Shown: positions 1 to 10,798 of the stretch, piece by piece | How the letters are laid out: each line of letters opens with the position of its first letter | Numbering within the stretch: position 1 is the stretch's first letter | Assembly: GCA_964059195.1 (NCBI GenBank) | Contig: CAXKWD010000006.1 | Coordinates: forward strand, 173,474,825-173,538,824 | Length of the DNA stretch: 64,000 nt | Direction of reading: 5' to 3' | DNA from: Ectobius pallidus | Lineage: Eukaryota; Arthropoda; Insecta; Blattodea; Ectobiidae | Position numbers and translations under genes: made by a program | Notes under the pieces: generated by a model | Database searches by the model: none | The model's input: only the letters and a program-made list of their open reading frames with translations | Told to the model about the DNA's origin: nothing

Positions 1-365
1 TTTATTTATAACATGAATTATTTTGATAACTTCTCTTATTTGTCAAAAGTGCATTTCAATTGTTTTTTCCAAGCCCATCATATACCATTTGGCAACAATA
101 TATTCTGTGATTTGGAATTGATCATTCTATTTAAAAAGGGATTAAGTATTTTCAAAAACATTTAATTTTTGGCATTTAGAATCAGAATTTTTCAAAATCC
201 TTTCTTAGTGAGCACCTACATTATGAAAGGAAGGTACTGCCAAAATTCCAAGTCTCTACCTGTTATAGTTTAGGCTGTACGTTGATTCCTGTCATTCAGT
301 CAATCAGTCAGTCAGTCATTCATTCATTCAGTCAGTCAGGACAAAGCCTTTTATATATATAGAGA
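1..365 (-). mobile_element. Helitron-like element (family H2), 5' part, cut by window edge
   Basis: Read on the minus strand, this begins TCTCTATATATATAAAAGGC followed by TGACTGACTGAATG-type repeats. The same start is seen in the complete copies at 25531-26397 and 34266-35105. On the plus strand it ends GA at 364-365, followed by T, which is the 5'-TC terminus and T side of the A/T target used by Helitrons. The 3' hairpin and CTAG end lie outside the window. No coding capacity is visible. Confidence 0.7.
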
Positions 366-1009
366 TAGTCCTACGATTGATAAGGGTATTCTTAGAATTG
401 CATTTTAGTCATGGCCTTCTACTTAAATGAAATTTATAACAAACGAAATGGATTACAGCAGGCATTGGTTGTTGTCACCATAGCAACAGACGATTGTATG
501 GTTGTAATTCAGTCATGGCCCTCTAATTAAATTAGATTGCAGGAACAATAATAGAAGATTGCCTCAAGACAGTTAACTCAAAAGAGGAAGTGACAATAAA
601 CATGTAATCTAGGCGTGATTTCTACCCATATGTGGCATCTGTTTCTATCATTTTATGCTATTAATACTTAGGTAGATAAGGAATATCTGCCATGTAACAC
701 AGAAGTGATGTGAAGTTAAACATAGATGGTCATGACAGCAAAGAGAAGGTGCGATGACATAACCACAACTTGGCTTGACCTGTGGAAAGCATAAACTCAT
801 CTGAAATTTATGTTCTTGATATCCCCACGCAATATTTACCTCACCATTGTACTGCATGACCAAGAGAGGAGCCGTAGGCCTATCAGATAAATTTCAAATA
901 ATTTATTTTTAGAAATTTAAGTTATATCACTATGAAACGCAACTATTATGAATCTCTTAACTGAAGCGTCTATTTTCCAAGTTGCCTAAGTCCAAAAAAT
1001 TCTGTTTTG
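366..1009. other. No gene or repeat recognised
   Basis: AT-rich sequence with no open frame that resembles a known protein and no repeat shared with the rest of the window. A short minus-strand frame at 648-863 has no recognisable motif and is not supported. Confidence 0.5.
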
Positions 1010-1362
1010 AGACTTCAACACATCCCAGCAAAGTCTCCTACAAAAGTTCGCCTAGCAGATGTTTCAGAATCCACCCTACAGCCCGACCTCGCTCCCAGTG
1101 ATTTCCATCTTTTCCCACAGCTCAATAAATGACCAAGAATGACAGAGAAGCGGAGTTGGTTGTCACACAGTGGTCTAGGCAGATGTCTACTACTCAAGTG
1201 TTCAAAAAGTTGGTCCCACGGTATGACAAATGTTTCAATTCCGGTGGCGAGTATGTTGAAAAATAGCTGAACACTTGCTGTGTCTGTTGTAATAAATATT
1301 TCCACGCCATTTTGTTTTGTTTCTGTAAACGGGCCAAGGGAAACTTACTCTGTGGAAGGCCC
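1010..1362 (+). pseudogene. mariner transposase, 3' end, decayed
   Basis: The plus strand still encodes pieces of the C-terminal end of a mariner (IS630-Tc1-mariner) transposase. These are a PDLAPSDFHLF stretch holding the third catalytic aspartate, near 1085-1120, then after an in-frame stop and frame changes a YDKCFNSGGEYVEK* terminus near 1222-1266. The same terminus occurs at 27060-27108 in another element. The sequence after the stop leads to AAACTTACT, which matches the terminal inverted repeat region of the mariner at 26539-27208, and it ends just before a TA dinucleotide (1363-1364). The N-terminal and central parts are missing. The minus-strand open frame over the same bases is a shadow. 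It cannot encode an active enzyme. Confidence 0.75.
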
Positions 1363-1364
1363 TA

Positions 1365-1936
1365 TACCCTTAGCAACCAGGGAAGGCGGTTGAGGCCAGG
1401 TAGATTCCTTCACCCACAGGCACCCTCACATTTACAAGGGCAGGAGATTTAGGACCAACCGTAATTTCCTCCCCGTGAGTCACCTAGTCTACTTCAATCA
1501 ATCAATCTTAGATTTTTTTAATCTGTCATTTTATCTTAAAATGTTTGTTATATATCAATTCTACACATAATTACAAGAAAAATGACACCAAACAATATAT
1601 AATTTACTTTAACAGGAACATTTATAACAAATACATAAATAAAAGTTACGAGAAAACAGCTTTCAAGTCCTATGTTCCTATTAAAGTAAATTATACATTG
1701 TTTGGTGTCATTTTTCTTGTAATTATGTGTAGAGTTGATATATAACAAACATTTTAAGATAAAATGACATATTAAAAAAATCTAAGATTGATTGATTGAT
1801 TGATTGAAGTACACTAGGTGACTCACGGGGAGGAAATTACGGTTGGTCCTAAATCTCCTGCCCTTGTAAATGGGAGGGTGCCTGTGGGTGAAGGAATCAA
1901 CCTGGCCTCAACCGCCTTCCCTGGTTGCTAAGGGTA
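1365..1936. mobile_element. Foldback element (long inverted-repeat MITE), TA flanked
   Basis: The two halves are reverse complements of each other. The left arm runs from 1365 (TACCCTTAGCAACCAGGGAA) to about 1621 and the right arm from about 1672 to 1936. A loop of about 50 bp separates them. Both ends are followed by TA (1363-1364 and 1937-1938), as expected for a TA-targeting DNA transposon. The arms carry matching (AATC)n and (GATT)n runs. Because of the symmetry, almost the same 66-residue frame appears on both strands at 1545-1748, so neither should be taken as a gene. Confidence 0.85.
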
Positions 1937-2230
1937 TAGTACAAACATAATTAATTCAGAGTGTATTCGGTGAAATCATTTATTTATATGGTTTATTAAT
2001 ATTAATAATACATTTCTTCTGTGATTATAAATGATTGAATACTAGGCCTACTTAGCTAAATTCCAGTTATCTGACTTATGCGGAAAAGAGGGAAGTTGGA
2101 CAGTTACTAGAATTACTTATCAGTAGGGTTCGGATGTTTATGACATGTCATATTTTTATCTTGACCTCTATTTTCGCCGAAAACCCATATTAAACACGAA
2201 TTGCACGCTTGTTATCCTAATCGACCGTTT

Positions 2231-3122
2231 TTATTAAGTGCCAGTATGGTACTTTATGAGATTGTGTGGTGGACGAAAAAATGTCTGTCCGTCTGTCTGT
2301 CCGTCTGTCTGTCCATCTGTCCGTGTGTCTGTACGCACCATAACTCAAATACGCTTTTTCGGATTTTCATGAAACTTGGAAAACACATTTATAATGTCCA
2401 TGGGAAGAACCCTATTGATATTGAACCAAATCGGTTCGCCGGTACCGGAGTAATGCCCAATTTAGTGCCTATTTTAATAGATTATATTAGAAAGGCGCCA
2501 TAGCTCAAATACGCTGTATCCGATTGCCACGAACTTGGTATACCCATTTATGACGCCCATGAGAAGTGCCCTATTGAATTTGAACCTAATCTGTTGACCG
2601 GTACCGGAGTAAACCCCAATTTAGTGTATATTTTAAAGACGCGGTAACTCAAATACGCTTTACCGGATTTTTATGAAACTTGGTATACACATTTATAATG
2701 TCCATGGGAAGATGGATAAAATCGGTTGTCCTGTTTCGGAGTAATGCTCAATTTAGTGTCTATTTTATGGTAATATACGTATTCGAAAGAATTTATAAAA
2801 AAAATGAAAATCAGTTATCTTGACAACATAGCCTATTGTTTTACTGTGATCTTGTAAGGCCTTGGAAATTAAAATACAGGTAGCTATGACAAAAAACATA
2901 TTGATTTACATGCGCTTATCCAACTAGACCGTTAAAATGACCCAGGTGGCCGAGATGGTAGACCTTTCTTCTTCCGTAAGCCCTGCTTAATGAATAAATC
3001 TGGAGCTTAACTTGGAAATCAATTTAAAAAAAAAACACACATTCTGCATATCATAATTGCAGTCATAACTGATTAAAAAAAACATACTGGCACTTTGTTA
3101 CATCAGTTTACCTGATTTTATT
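2231..3122 (+). repeat. Dispersed repeat family A, copy 1
   Basis: Starts TTATTAAGTGCCAGTATGG and ends with CATACTGGCACTT plus a CAGTTTACCTGATTTTATT tail, so a 13-bp inverted repeat lies at or near the ends. The 3' tail forms a small hairpin (ATCAG-TTTAC-CTGAT). After a (GTCT/GTCC)n stretch come three imperfect tandem units of about 145-160 bp, each with AACTCAAATACGC, ATGAAACTTGG and CGGTACCGG landmarks. A tRNA-like segment (CCAGGTGGCCGAGATGGTAG) sits at about 2943. The frame at 2201-2503 is repeat sequence, not a gene. The class is not determined. Confidence 0.85.
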
Positions 3123-3539
3123 TTGCATATAAAGTCATGTTTTGGTTACTTTTATGATCTTGGTCATATTTTGGTTATATTTGCTATTTTACCGTCATAT
3201 TTTAGTTATAACTTCGGTAAAGAAGCACAATTATAACACAAAGTGTATGCATTAAATGGTCGACTTAAATTTGAAATTTATTCCATTAATTTAATGTTTA
3301 TGCTCAATAAATAGGTAACTTAATTTCAAAATGAATGCAATATTGTTCATATTTTATAGAGACACGCATGAAGTCAGCAGATAAGAGCAAATTCTTTCAA
3401 ATTAGAAGTCCATTACAAGAAGAACTGTAAATCACCTGTAAAATTGTTAAAAAGTGATTATCTGATTGAATTCATGTGATGCAATAATTTAGTGTCATTA
3501 AACGTTTTAAATTGGAACATTTATTTTTAGAAAATCGGA

Positions 3540-3780
3540 AGGTCGCGGGTTCGATTCCCGATGAGGTCGTTGAGATTTTTCAATTGTGGTGGCACCATGG
3601 CCCTCGGGTCGACTCAGCCTCCAACAGAAATGAGTACCAGGAGCAATCCTGGGGGTAAAGGCGGTCGGTGCGTAAGGCTGACAACCTTACCACCTTCATG
3701 TGCCGAATGTCCAAAATCTGGGAGCCTCAACCTTCTGGAACCCTCTGGGCCTCCATGGTCTGTATAGGGACCACTTTATC
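3540..3780 (+). mobile_element. tRNA-derived SINE
   Basis: Contains a clear RNA polymerase III B box in the context GGGTTCGATTCCCGATGAGG at about 3547, followed by a non-tRNA body and an A/T-rich end. The A-box half is not clear, so the copy may be 5' truncated. It lies inside the hAT element at 2124-3912. The two small overlapping frames here (3561-3767 and 3700-3966) have no independent support. Confidence 0.65.
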
Positions 3781-4187
3781 TTTTACTTATTTTTAGAAAA
3801 TAGACCTTTTATTAGGTCATATTTAAGATTATTCAGTCATATTTGGCCATGTTTAAGGACATATTTGCAATCATATTTTCCACTTTTTTGGGTCTTAAAC
3901 ATCCGAACCCTACTTGTCAGCATACGGATCACATTTCAAGCTGAATTTCTGCTTTCTATGACGTAATAGAAGCTTGTTAGAGTTGAAAGCAGCTCATCCT
4001 TGTAAGAGCAGGATTTATGATGAGTACCTTTGCCGTACAGAGAAATGTATTTATAGATAACACAACTTTCTCCAAAGCACAAATACCCGCTAATTTGTAA
4101 CTTAGTGTGCCTTGATTTCAAAGCCACCGTGGAATGATTACGTATGAAATAATCCAGGGTCGTCCAACCTCAAGTCAAGGGCCTCGT

Positions 4188-4336
4188 TTTACACTGTAAA
4201 CGCCGCTTAATGTAATCGCGGATAATGTTATCAATCGGGTAATGTTATCACTTTTATGAATTTCCGTACGGATTAATACTGATACATTGAAAAAAAATGC
4301 TGTTTATTGTGATCAAAGATTCGGTTTATGTTATAT
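4188..4336. repeat. Terminal fragment of a pogo/Tigger-like DNA transposon (tentative)
   Basis: The stretch with GTAAACGCCGCTTAATGTAA and ATCGCGGATAATGTTATCAA recurs at 24285-24420, in the same orientation. The start, near a TACA.TGTAAACGCC motif, resembles Tigger/pogo terminal repeats from memory. No transposase is attached to either copy, so the class is tentative. Confidence 0.4.
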
Positions 4337-4337
4337 T

Positions 4338-4597
4338 GTTATTGTCAATTGGTTCTATTGTTGGTGTATTTTAATGTAGTAAATTTCAACGGATATAAAT
4401 TTTAATGGATATGATATATGATTAGGCTAAATGGGGAGGATGATTCATGGTATGTAAATATCCAAATCGGCATTTGCCTTTACGACTGGGGAAAGCATGA
4501 AAAACACCCATTTCAAATTGGCCGGCCAAGAGATTTGAACCTGGGACCTCCCAAATGCGAGTCCAAAATGTTACCATCTCGGCCACCTCGCTCGGTA
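4338..4597 (-). mobile_element. tRNA-Leu-like SINE (family S1)
   Basis: On the minus strand it begins with an A box (GGTGGCCGAGATGGTAAC) and, after the anticodon-arm region, a B box (CCCAGGTTCAAATC). The unrelated body then runs to TTTACTACATTAA. Copies with the same layout lie at 29505-29832, 35400-35681 and 54282-54612 (all minus), with a head-less copy at 29935-30165 (plus). It directly abuts family A copy 2. The minus-strand frame 4422-4703 is a by-product. Confidence 0.75.
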
Positions 4598-4598
4598 T

Positions 4599-5500
4599 TA
4601 TTAAGTGCCAGTATAGTACTTTACGAGATTGTGTGGTGGACGAAAAAATGTCTGTCCGTCTGTCTGTCCGTCTGTCCGTGTGTCTGTACGCACCATAACT
4701 CAAATACGCTTTTTCGGATTTTCATGAAACTTGGAAACACATTTATAATGTCCATGGGAAGAACCCTATTGATATTGAACCAAATCGGTTCACCGGTACC
4801 GGAGTAATGCCCAATTTAGTGCCTATTTTAATAGATTATGGCGCCTTTCTATTAGAAAGGCGCCATCACTCAAATACGCTGTATCGGATTTCCATGAAAC
4901 TTGGTATACCCATTTATGACGTCCATAAGAAGAGCCTTATTGAATTTGAACCTAATCTGTTGACCGGTACCGGAGTAAAACCCAATTTAGTGTATATTTT
5001 AAAGACGCGGTAACTCAAATACGCTTTACCGGATTTTTATGAAACTTGGTATACACATTTATAATGTCCATGGGAAGACGTCTGTTCATAATGGATAAAA
5101 TCGGTTGACCTGTTTCGGAGTAATGCTCAATTTAGTGTCTATTTTATGGTAATATACGTATTCGAAAGAATTTATAAAAAAAAATGAAAATCAGTTATCT
5201 TGACAACATAGCCTATTGTTTTACTGTGATCTTATAAGGCCTTGGAAATTAAAATACAGGTAGCTATGACAAAAAACATATTGATTTACAGGCGCTTATC
5301 CAACTAGACCGTTAAAATGACCCAGGTGGCCGAGATGGTAGACCTTTCTTCTTCCGTAAGCCCTGCTTAATGAATAAATCTGGAGCTTAACTTGGAAATC
5401 AATTTTTAAAAAAACACATTCTGCATATCATAATTGCAGTCATAACTGATTAAAAAAACATACTGGCACTTTGTTACATCAGTTTACCTGATTTTATTAA
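4599..5500 (+). repeat. Dispersed repeat family A, copy 2
   Basis: Nearly identical to copy 1 over its whole length, from TTATTAAGTGCCAGTATAG to CCTGATTTTATT. It includes three tandem units, a GGCGCC-containing palindrome near 4840-4864, and the tRNA-like segment at about 5324. The frames at 4418-4807 and 4807-5013 are products of the repeat. Confidence 0.85.
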
Positions 5501-6230
5501 TACTAGGCTTTCATAAAAGGTATTTTAGCCATTTATTTTGGTGGAATAACACTTTTTAGGCTTTAAAAAAACGATGTTAGCTGTCTAAATATCATAATAT
5601 AACGAACACTAATGTTAAAACTAATATTATTGTATTATAATTTTGACACGTTCTAGTTTAACGAAATAAACAAGTTACTATTCCTTATATTGGTACTCGA
5701 AAAATAGCATAAACAATTGCAATATTTACCCTTTGATGATACAATTATTCTTTCTTTTTATAGTATTTTCAACCTATTTGAAAGTTGAAATGACAATGGA
5801 TTAATTACAGATTTCAAAGTATTGTAGACGGCTCAAGTTTCATTTCCTGCGACGGCGAGGCGGCACATTTTCGAGACAAAGCGACAGATCCAATGTTAAT
5901 TGAAGTGCGTTGCATATATTTATTTTTAACACGTCTTTTCTTAAAATGCAGAAATTCACATATTTATTTTCCTTTGCATTAATTGGAAAATCTTTTTAAA
6001 AATCGTGTTTTTCTGCAAAAGTCCTTTCTAGCCCTTAGTTTTTCATCAAAAGTCCTCTTTAGCCTCTTTTAGGCCCTTCAGTCCGATTTAGCCTATTTAG
6101 GTTCTATAGGATTCATATATTCGGAAGCAAGGGAAATGAAACGGAAAAATAGGCTACGTTAAAATGTTCTAATTAGGAAACCGGGGAAAAACAGGTTGAA
6201 ACCTTCAAATCCGGGCCCTAATTGTTACAT
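5501..6230. other. AT-rich sequence with one hAT-type terminus
   Basis: No coding potential recognised. Near 6205-6222 the plus strand reads AAATCCGGGCCCTAATTG, which matches the right terminus of the hAT MITE at 8126-8718. Interior segments such as ATTTAGCCTATTTAGG are of the same style. The opposite terminus was not identified, so the element boundaries are left open. Confidence 0.4.
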
Positions 6231-6588
6231 TATTATTATTATTATTTATTTATTTTATTTTATTTATTGTTCGCGCATGAGCCCATGTAGGACTACGCAA
6301 AGTACTTAGAAGCGTTTCTGTGTTTTCCTTTGACTCCATATTGCTTTCATCCTTTGGCTTCCTTCCTCTCGTTTGTCCAGGTTGTTCCAGTTTTTTACGT
6401 CGGTCTGTCCTCTTGGTGAACTTCCCACTTATGCACCTTAATTCTATAGCTATCTCTTTTCAAAATATCTTCTGGAGTAATATCTGCCAGAAGTAATTTA
6501 TTATTATTATTATTTTTATTATTATAATTATTATTATTGTTATTATTATTATTATTTTTATTATTATTTTTATTATTATAATTATTAC

Positions 6589-6642
<54 letters not shown>
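6231..6642. repeat. (ATT)n microsatellites flanking a short spacer
   Basis: Two runs of ATT/TTA trinucleotides lie at about 6231-6272 and 6498-6642, with occasional TTTT interruptions. They generate artefactual poly-Asn and poly-Ile frames on the minus strand (6395-6711). Confidence 0.9.
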
Positions 6643-7236
6643 GTAATGCATTGTGGGCCAAACAATTTGACTATGGACAGCCCTGAAATAAGTTGTATAA
6701 GCAGACAGCATGTAACCGACTCAATGAGGCGTAAAGTTAATATTAGTATAGAGGTACATCTGGTACAGAAAGGAAGTCTGCATAATTACTAAGAACTCTC
6801 TCTCATGACTAATACATAATTATGTCAAATTGGGTTCCTTTATTTCATTAAAAGTCTGTTGCGAAACGCTCACATAACTTTTTTTCTAATCCATGGTCTT
6901 CACTCCGTGAGTGCGCATTCAATTGTCCAAAGCTAATCCAAAACTGTAGGTCTATTATTTGCACGGAAAGCCTTAGTTTGTGGATTGGATGAGTACCTAA
7001 TAAATAAGGAATAGGAGTTAATGAAAAATCATATTTTTAATCATGCTAATGTTAAAATCTTTGCAAGACTTGAAATAAATAACAGGACATTTATGGTTTC
7101 ATTTTGAATATTATTGCATATTTTGTCAGTTTTGCGATAATGCTTCATATTTACAGGATATTAAAATATTTTTGCATAAGTTATTTTATTAATTTTCCAA
7201 ATTTTGACGGCATATTTCTGACGGATTTTAAATATT
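6643..7236. other. AT-rich, no gene recognised; left part of an older repeat
   Basis: From about 7020 the sequence contains repeated CATATTT motifs that resume after the MITE at 7245-7761. This suggests one older element was split by that insertion. No coding region is supported. Confidence 0.4.
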
Positions 7237-7244
7237 GTGCATAT

Positions 7245-7761
7245 CATAGGCGTACCGAGGGGGGGATTTTGGGGGTTTGAACCCCCCCCCCCCATTGATT
7301 AAAAAAAGGAAAATTGTATAATTTTTTTAAGTCTGCCCATAAATTACTTAATACAAGTATAAAGCGTGGGAAGCTTAAAACTCGTTATTTTGCGTCTTAA
7401 TAATTAAAAATTTCCGGGGGTTGACCCCCGGAAGCACCCCCGGAAGCTTAAAACTGGTTTTTTTGCGTGTTAATAATTAAAATTTTCCGGGGTTGAATCC
7501 CCGGAAGCTTAAAACTCGTTATTTTGCGTCTTAATTTTTAAAATTTTCCGGGGGAGATCCCCGGAAGCTTAAAACTCGTTATTTTGAGTCTTAATTTTTA
7601 AAATTCTCCGGGGGAGGGCCCCCGGAAGCTTAAAACTCGTTATTTTGCATCTTGATTTTTAAAATTTTCCGGGGGAGGACCCCCCTCTTCCTGGGGGGTA
7701 TTCCATACCCCCCAGACGTTATAACCCCCCCCCCCAAATGGTCGGCCTGGTTACGCCTATG
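7245..7761. mobile_element. hAT-like MITE with internal hairpin minisatellite
   Basis: The ends CATAGGCGTACC (7245) and its near reverse complement GGTTACGCCTATG (to 7761) are inverted. The flanking octamers are GTGCATAT (7237-7244) and GTGGATAT (7762-7769), matching at 7 of 8 positions, as expected for hAT target duplications. Most of the interior is an array of about five 60-74-bp units (see 7368-7682) plus long G and C runs near both ends. Non-coding. Confidence 0.8.
7368..7682. repeat. Minisatellite of about 60-74-bp units, each with a CCGGGG hairpin
   Basis: Five units start with AAGCTTAAAACTCGTTATTT and end in a TCCGGGGG..CCCCCGGA inverted repeat with a loop of 2-6 bases. The stem is kept in most units although the loop differs (TTGA, TTGAAT, AGAT, AGGG). 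Confidence 0.85.
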
Positions 7762-8117
7762 GTGGATATTTCTGTTAATATTCAAACATTTCAGCATATT
7801 TGGTTAAGTAAATGTCTTGAGAACCGAATGTGCATAGCCTAATGTTTTCGGAACTGATTGTATAACATGAAAGCGACGTTTGATTTCATTAGTTTTCAGT
7901 TTACCGAAATCTGTTGTTTTGGCCTTTTTTCTCTCTAAGTTTTATAACGTAATTTATACAACTTCTACTCCTTTTTGTAATTTATAATGTAATTCAGCTA
8001 ACAAAAAAACGTAATGTATAAAAGAATACTTAAATGATGAAGCATATTTAATTTGTTTCCGGAGCATATTTGCGTGCATATTTCGTCTTCTGATAGACCA
8101 TTAACTTCTGGGCTTTG
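7762..8117. other. Right part of the interrupted older repeat
   Basis: Continues the CATATTT-rich sequence seen before 7245, for example GGAGCATATTTGCGTGCATA near 8060. No open frame or motif is recognised. Confidence 0.4.
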
Positions 8118-8125
8118 GTAATAAG

Positions 8126-8718
8126 CATGGCCCGGATTTTGATGGCCTAAAAATACTTAAACTATGAGCTGTCAAATGACTACAAAAATAGAAGAAAATG
8201 ACCCGAAAACTAACAAAATTGACTAAAAAATTTGAATGAAAATGTCAGTTCGTTCATCAGATTTGTATCTATTCCACATTTATGTTGTTGACCCAATTAT
8301 AGGCTTGAAATTAGTTAATTGGTACATACGGTTAAGTGCAAACAGCAAACACCGGCTTTCTGTATCCAAATTAAAACTATATAAGTTAACAAGATATATT
8401 TATTTAGACTTATTTAGAGTTCCGATAATATTCAATGCAAGTAAATGCACAAAAACTATATAATGCAAGATACAACAACAAAAAGAGAAAATAGCTACTT
8501 TAATTTTTAAATAATTGCCTAAAACATGAAATGGCCATAAAATTGCCAAAAAAATGATCAAATAATGATATTAGAATTTTAAAAATGACCTAAAAATTAA
8601 AAGATGGAAAAAATGATCAAAAATGACTCTAATAATCTAGGAGTCATGCTCAGAATATCTGCACTAGTGCAGTGATTTACCGTTTAAAAGATGATATGTC
8701 ATCAAAATCCGGGCCCTG
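8126..8718. mobile_element. hAT-like MITE with perfect 8-bp target duplication
   Basis: The termini are CATGGCCCGGATTTTGATG (8126) and the inverse of CAGGGCCCGGATTTTGATG (ending at 8718), with one mismatch. The flanks GTAATAAG (8118-8125) and GTAATAAG (8719-8726) are identical. The interior is AT-rich and repeats words such as AAATGACC. The small frame at 8236-8463 matches no known protein and lies wholly inside the element. A single related terminus occurs at 28453 and another at about 6222. Confidence 0.88.
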
Positions 8719-8746
8719 GTAATAAGCTATAATTACTCTAAGCTAA

Positions 8747-9408
8747 TCTATATATATATAAATGAATGTATGTGTGTGTGTGTGTGTGTGTGTCCTTTAT
8801 GCATTACTACACCATTCATCCGATCACCATGAAACTTTGGAAAGTTGTTGAGTGCATTCCCGGGAAGGTTTCTGGCATATTACATTTTTAATTTTTCCTT
8901 TCGTTCGTGAGTTATGAGTGAAAAACGGGCAAAAAACGTGTATTTTTTGTGTTTTCGAAGCATCGTTTCAGTAATACCATTCAATGTCAAATCAATTACA
9001 GTAGGCTTTGACTATTTTTGTCATTCCTTGGACATAAAACTATCGCGATCGCTTGAATGTTGTAGCTCACGCTGATCGATTCATTTGTTTATAATGTCAA
9101 GGCACGCAGACATATGAAATTTTCAACCTGCACCGAAGAGGATTATTATTATTATTATTATAAAAGGGATAATCAATATAGGCCTCAATATGGTCAAACG
9201 TTGTTCGATTTGGACGAATCTCACTATACAGAGGTTTTCTGGGCCAAGGACCTCGAATCTGAGGTTGCTTTTACCAGTCGACCCTATCTGATCGTGGTAT
9301 GTAGTCCACGTGATTTAGGTGTTAATAAACATAATGATTTAACTTTTATGCTCTTAATTTTTAATTTTTGAAATAATTATCGCGGGCGAAGCCGCGGGCA
9401 CACGCTAG
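8747..9408 (+). mobile_element. Non-autonomous Helitron (family H1), complete
   Basis: Begins TCTATATATATATAAATGAA directly after an A (8746) and ends with the stem-loop CGCGGGCGAAGCCGCGGGC, a few bases, and CTAG (9405-9408), followed by T (9409). The 5' TC, 3' hairpin, CTRR end and insertion between A and T are the diagnostic set for Helitrons. A (TG)n run follows the 5' end. No Rep/helicase is encoded. The 85-residue frame at 9114-9371 is shared, decayed, with other H1 copies (11745-12187, 35106-35395) and is not a gene. Confidence 0.88.
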
Positions 9409-10148
9409 TTAGCTATAATTAAGAGAAGTTATTGTAATAATCCTTGAAATAAAAGTTGAAGTGGAAGAAATTTAAAAAAAAGAAATGCGGATAAACAGTT
9501 TGTTATTTGTATTAAGAGGCCTGAAAAGAAATATGAAGAAAAACTTAAATTTCATATGAATGAGTCTAATCATTGTGCCAACTGTTTTCTTAGCGGTCCG
9601 GCAAGGTGTGAGAAATTGAGTAGCACACACCATCATAAAATAAAGGAATTGTCTCTCATAATCAAAAAATGTTCGTGGATTGGAAATGAGCCTGCATCTC
9701 AGTGGCTAGAACTAACAAGTGTTTGCATTATCCATTGTTTGCAGGCAGAATAATGCATTTCCATTGTACGTGGATGTGCAGAAAGTGATCTTCAAGATCA
9801 CTGTCATCCAGTTGTCTCCTTCGCGATTGTCTTGGCTAAACAACCCGTAACATTGTGTTCACCGCAAAGTAATTTGCTATCCTGTAAGTTAAATCCACTC
9901 ACACACAAACGTACTCACAGGATTTTCTAACACGCCTAGCTATCAAAGTGTACGATACATCAAAGACAATACGGACGCCTTTACACTATTCTTCACGATT
10001 GAAGGATTGCTTCAGTAAATCCAATCAACCATCAAATCATTCCTTATGCAAAGGCCTACCTTTCCTACTTCAATTTTAGAAAATAATAGTTTTTAATTAG
10101 GAAAAAGTCAGTCAATTAAAAAAAATAAGCGTGGAACGCCACGTGACA
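9409..10148. other. No gene recognised
   Basis: Low-complexity purine-rich sequence, then apparently unique DNA. The frame 9556-9753 shows no domain, and its codon usage gives no reason to call it. Nothing repeated elsewhere in the window was seen. Confidence 0.45.
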
Positions 10149-10473
10149 GAAGTGAAACTTGTTTTTATTTTTATTTTTTAAACTTAGGATTATTGGATTT
10201 TTCAATTTTGGATTGTTAGACTTTTTTAGTAGGCCTAATTGCGTTTTTGAACTTTTTAAATTTTTGATCTTTTAATATTTTAATTTTGGAATTTTGGATT
10301 TTTTTAATTTTGAAGTTTTTTAAATTTTGGATAAGCCTAATCACTGAGTTCATTGTTTTCTGTGCAGTCCGTTCCGTCACAGCCCCACTATTTACGTGAC
10401 GATTTTGTTCGTAACGCAACTTTAGATTAGCTCTCGATTTACTCCTAAAACACGGCTAAACAAGTTTCACTTC
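10149..10473. mobile_element. TIR element with (AATTTTGGATTTTT)n core, short copy
   Basis: GAAGTGAAACTTGTTT (10149-10164) and its exact reverse complement AAACAAGTTTCACTTC (10458-10473) bound an AT-rich core of degenerate AATTTTGGATTTTT units. A unique segment with TTTTCTGTGCAGTCCGTTCC follows the core. Longer relatives lie at about 27545-27930 and 43992-44834. The frame 10216-10419 is low complexity. Confidence 0.7.
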
Positions 10474-10798
10474 AAAAATGGTAATTTCTGAAAATTTAGA
10501 ATTATCTTATATAATATCGCATTTGAGCTGGTGTTTTCCGAGTAATCGGTTATGTTACAAGGTTACGGAACAATTCATTGCTGATAAAAAAAATGAATTT
10601 CACAAATTTCTCGCTATAGGCCTACAAGTCGATATGTCCTCCCTTAAAAATAAAAATTAATTTACGTTAGATAAGTGGTACTATAAAAACAGTAGGCCTA
10701 TTATATAGACTAATTTACGTTTTGAAAGGCTCATTCCCATCCTTGCACATGATATACCTTTCAACAACTTACATTATTTATATAGGCCTAATACCTAG
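10474..10798. other. No gene recognised
   Basis: Short spacer with three TAGGCCTA-like words (10617, 10692, 10783). The 60-residue frame at 10478-10660 has no recognisable feature. Confidence 0.4.

Larger units (their letters stand above)
2124..3912. mobile_element. hAT-like non-autonomous transposon, nested with other repeats
   Basis: The termini TAGGGTTCGGATGTTTA (2124-2140) and its reverse complement (3896-3912) form a 17-bp perfect inverted repeat. The flanks are CTTATCAG (2116-2123) and CTTGTCAG (3913-3920), an 8-bp target duplication with one mismatch, which is the hAT signature length. The interior has been invaded by a family A repeat (2231-3122) and a tRNA-derived SINE (3540-3780). 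The remaining filler is rich in GTCATATTT motifs. No transposase is visible. Confidence 0.8.

Noticed and set aside
1545..1748. Matching 66-residue frames on both strands
   Set aside because: Artefact of the foldback element symmetry.
2940..2966. tRNA-Leu gene candidate (GGTGGCCGAGATGGTAG)
   Set aside because: Only the D-arm half is present, without a cloverleaf or B box; it is part of a dispersed repeat. No true tRNA gene was found anywhere in the window.
6395..6711. Poly-Asn and poly-Ile open frames on the minus strand
   Set aside because: Produced by an (ATT)n microsatellite; no flanking coding signal.
7368..7682. CRISPR-like array
   Set aside because: Units are contiguous without unique spacers and lie inside a hAT-type MITE of a eukaryotic genome.
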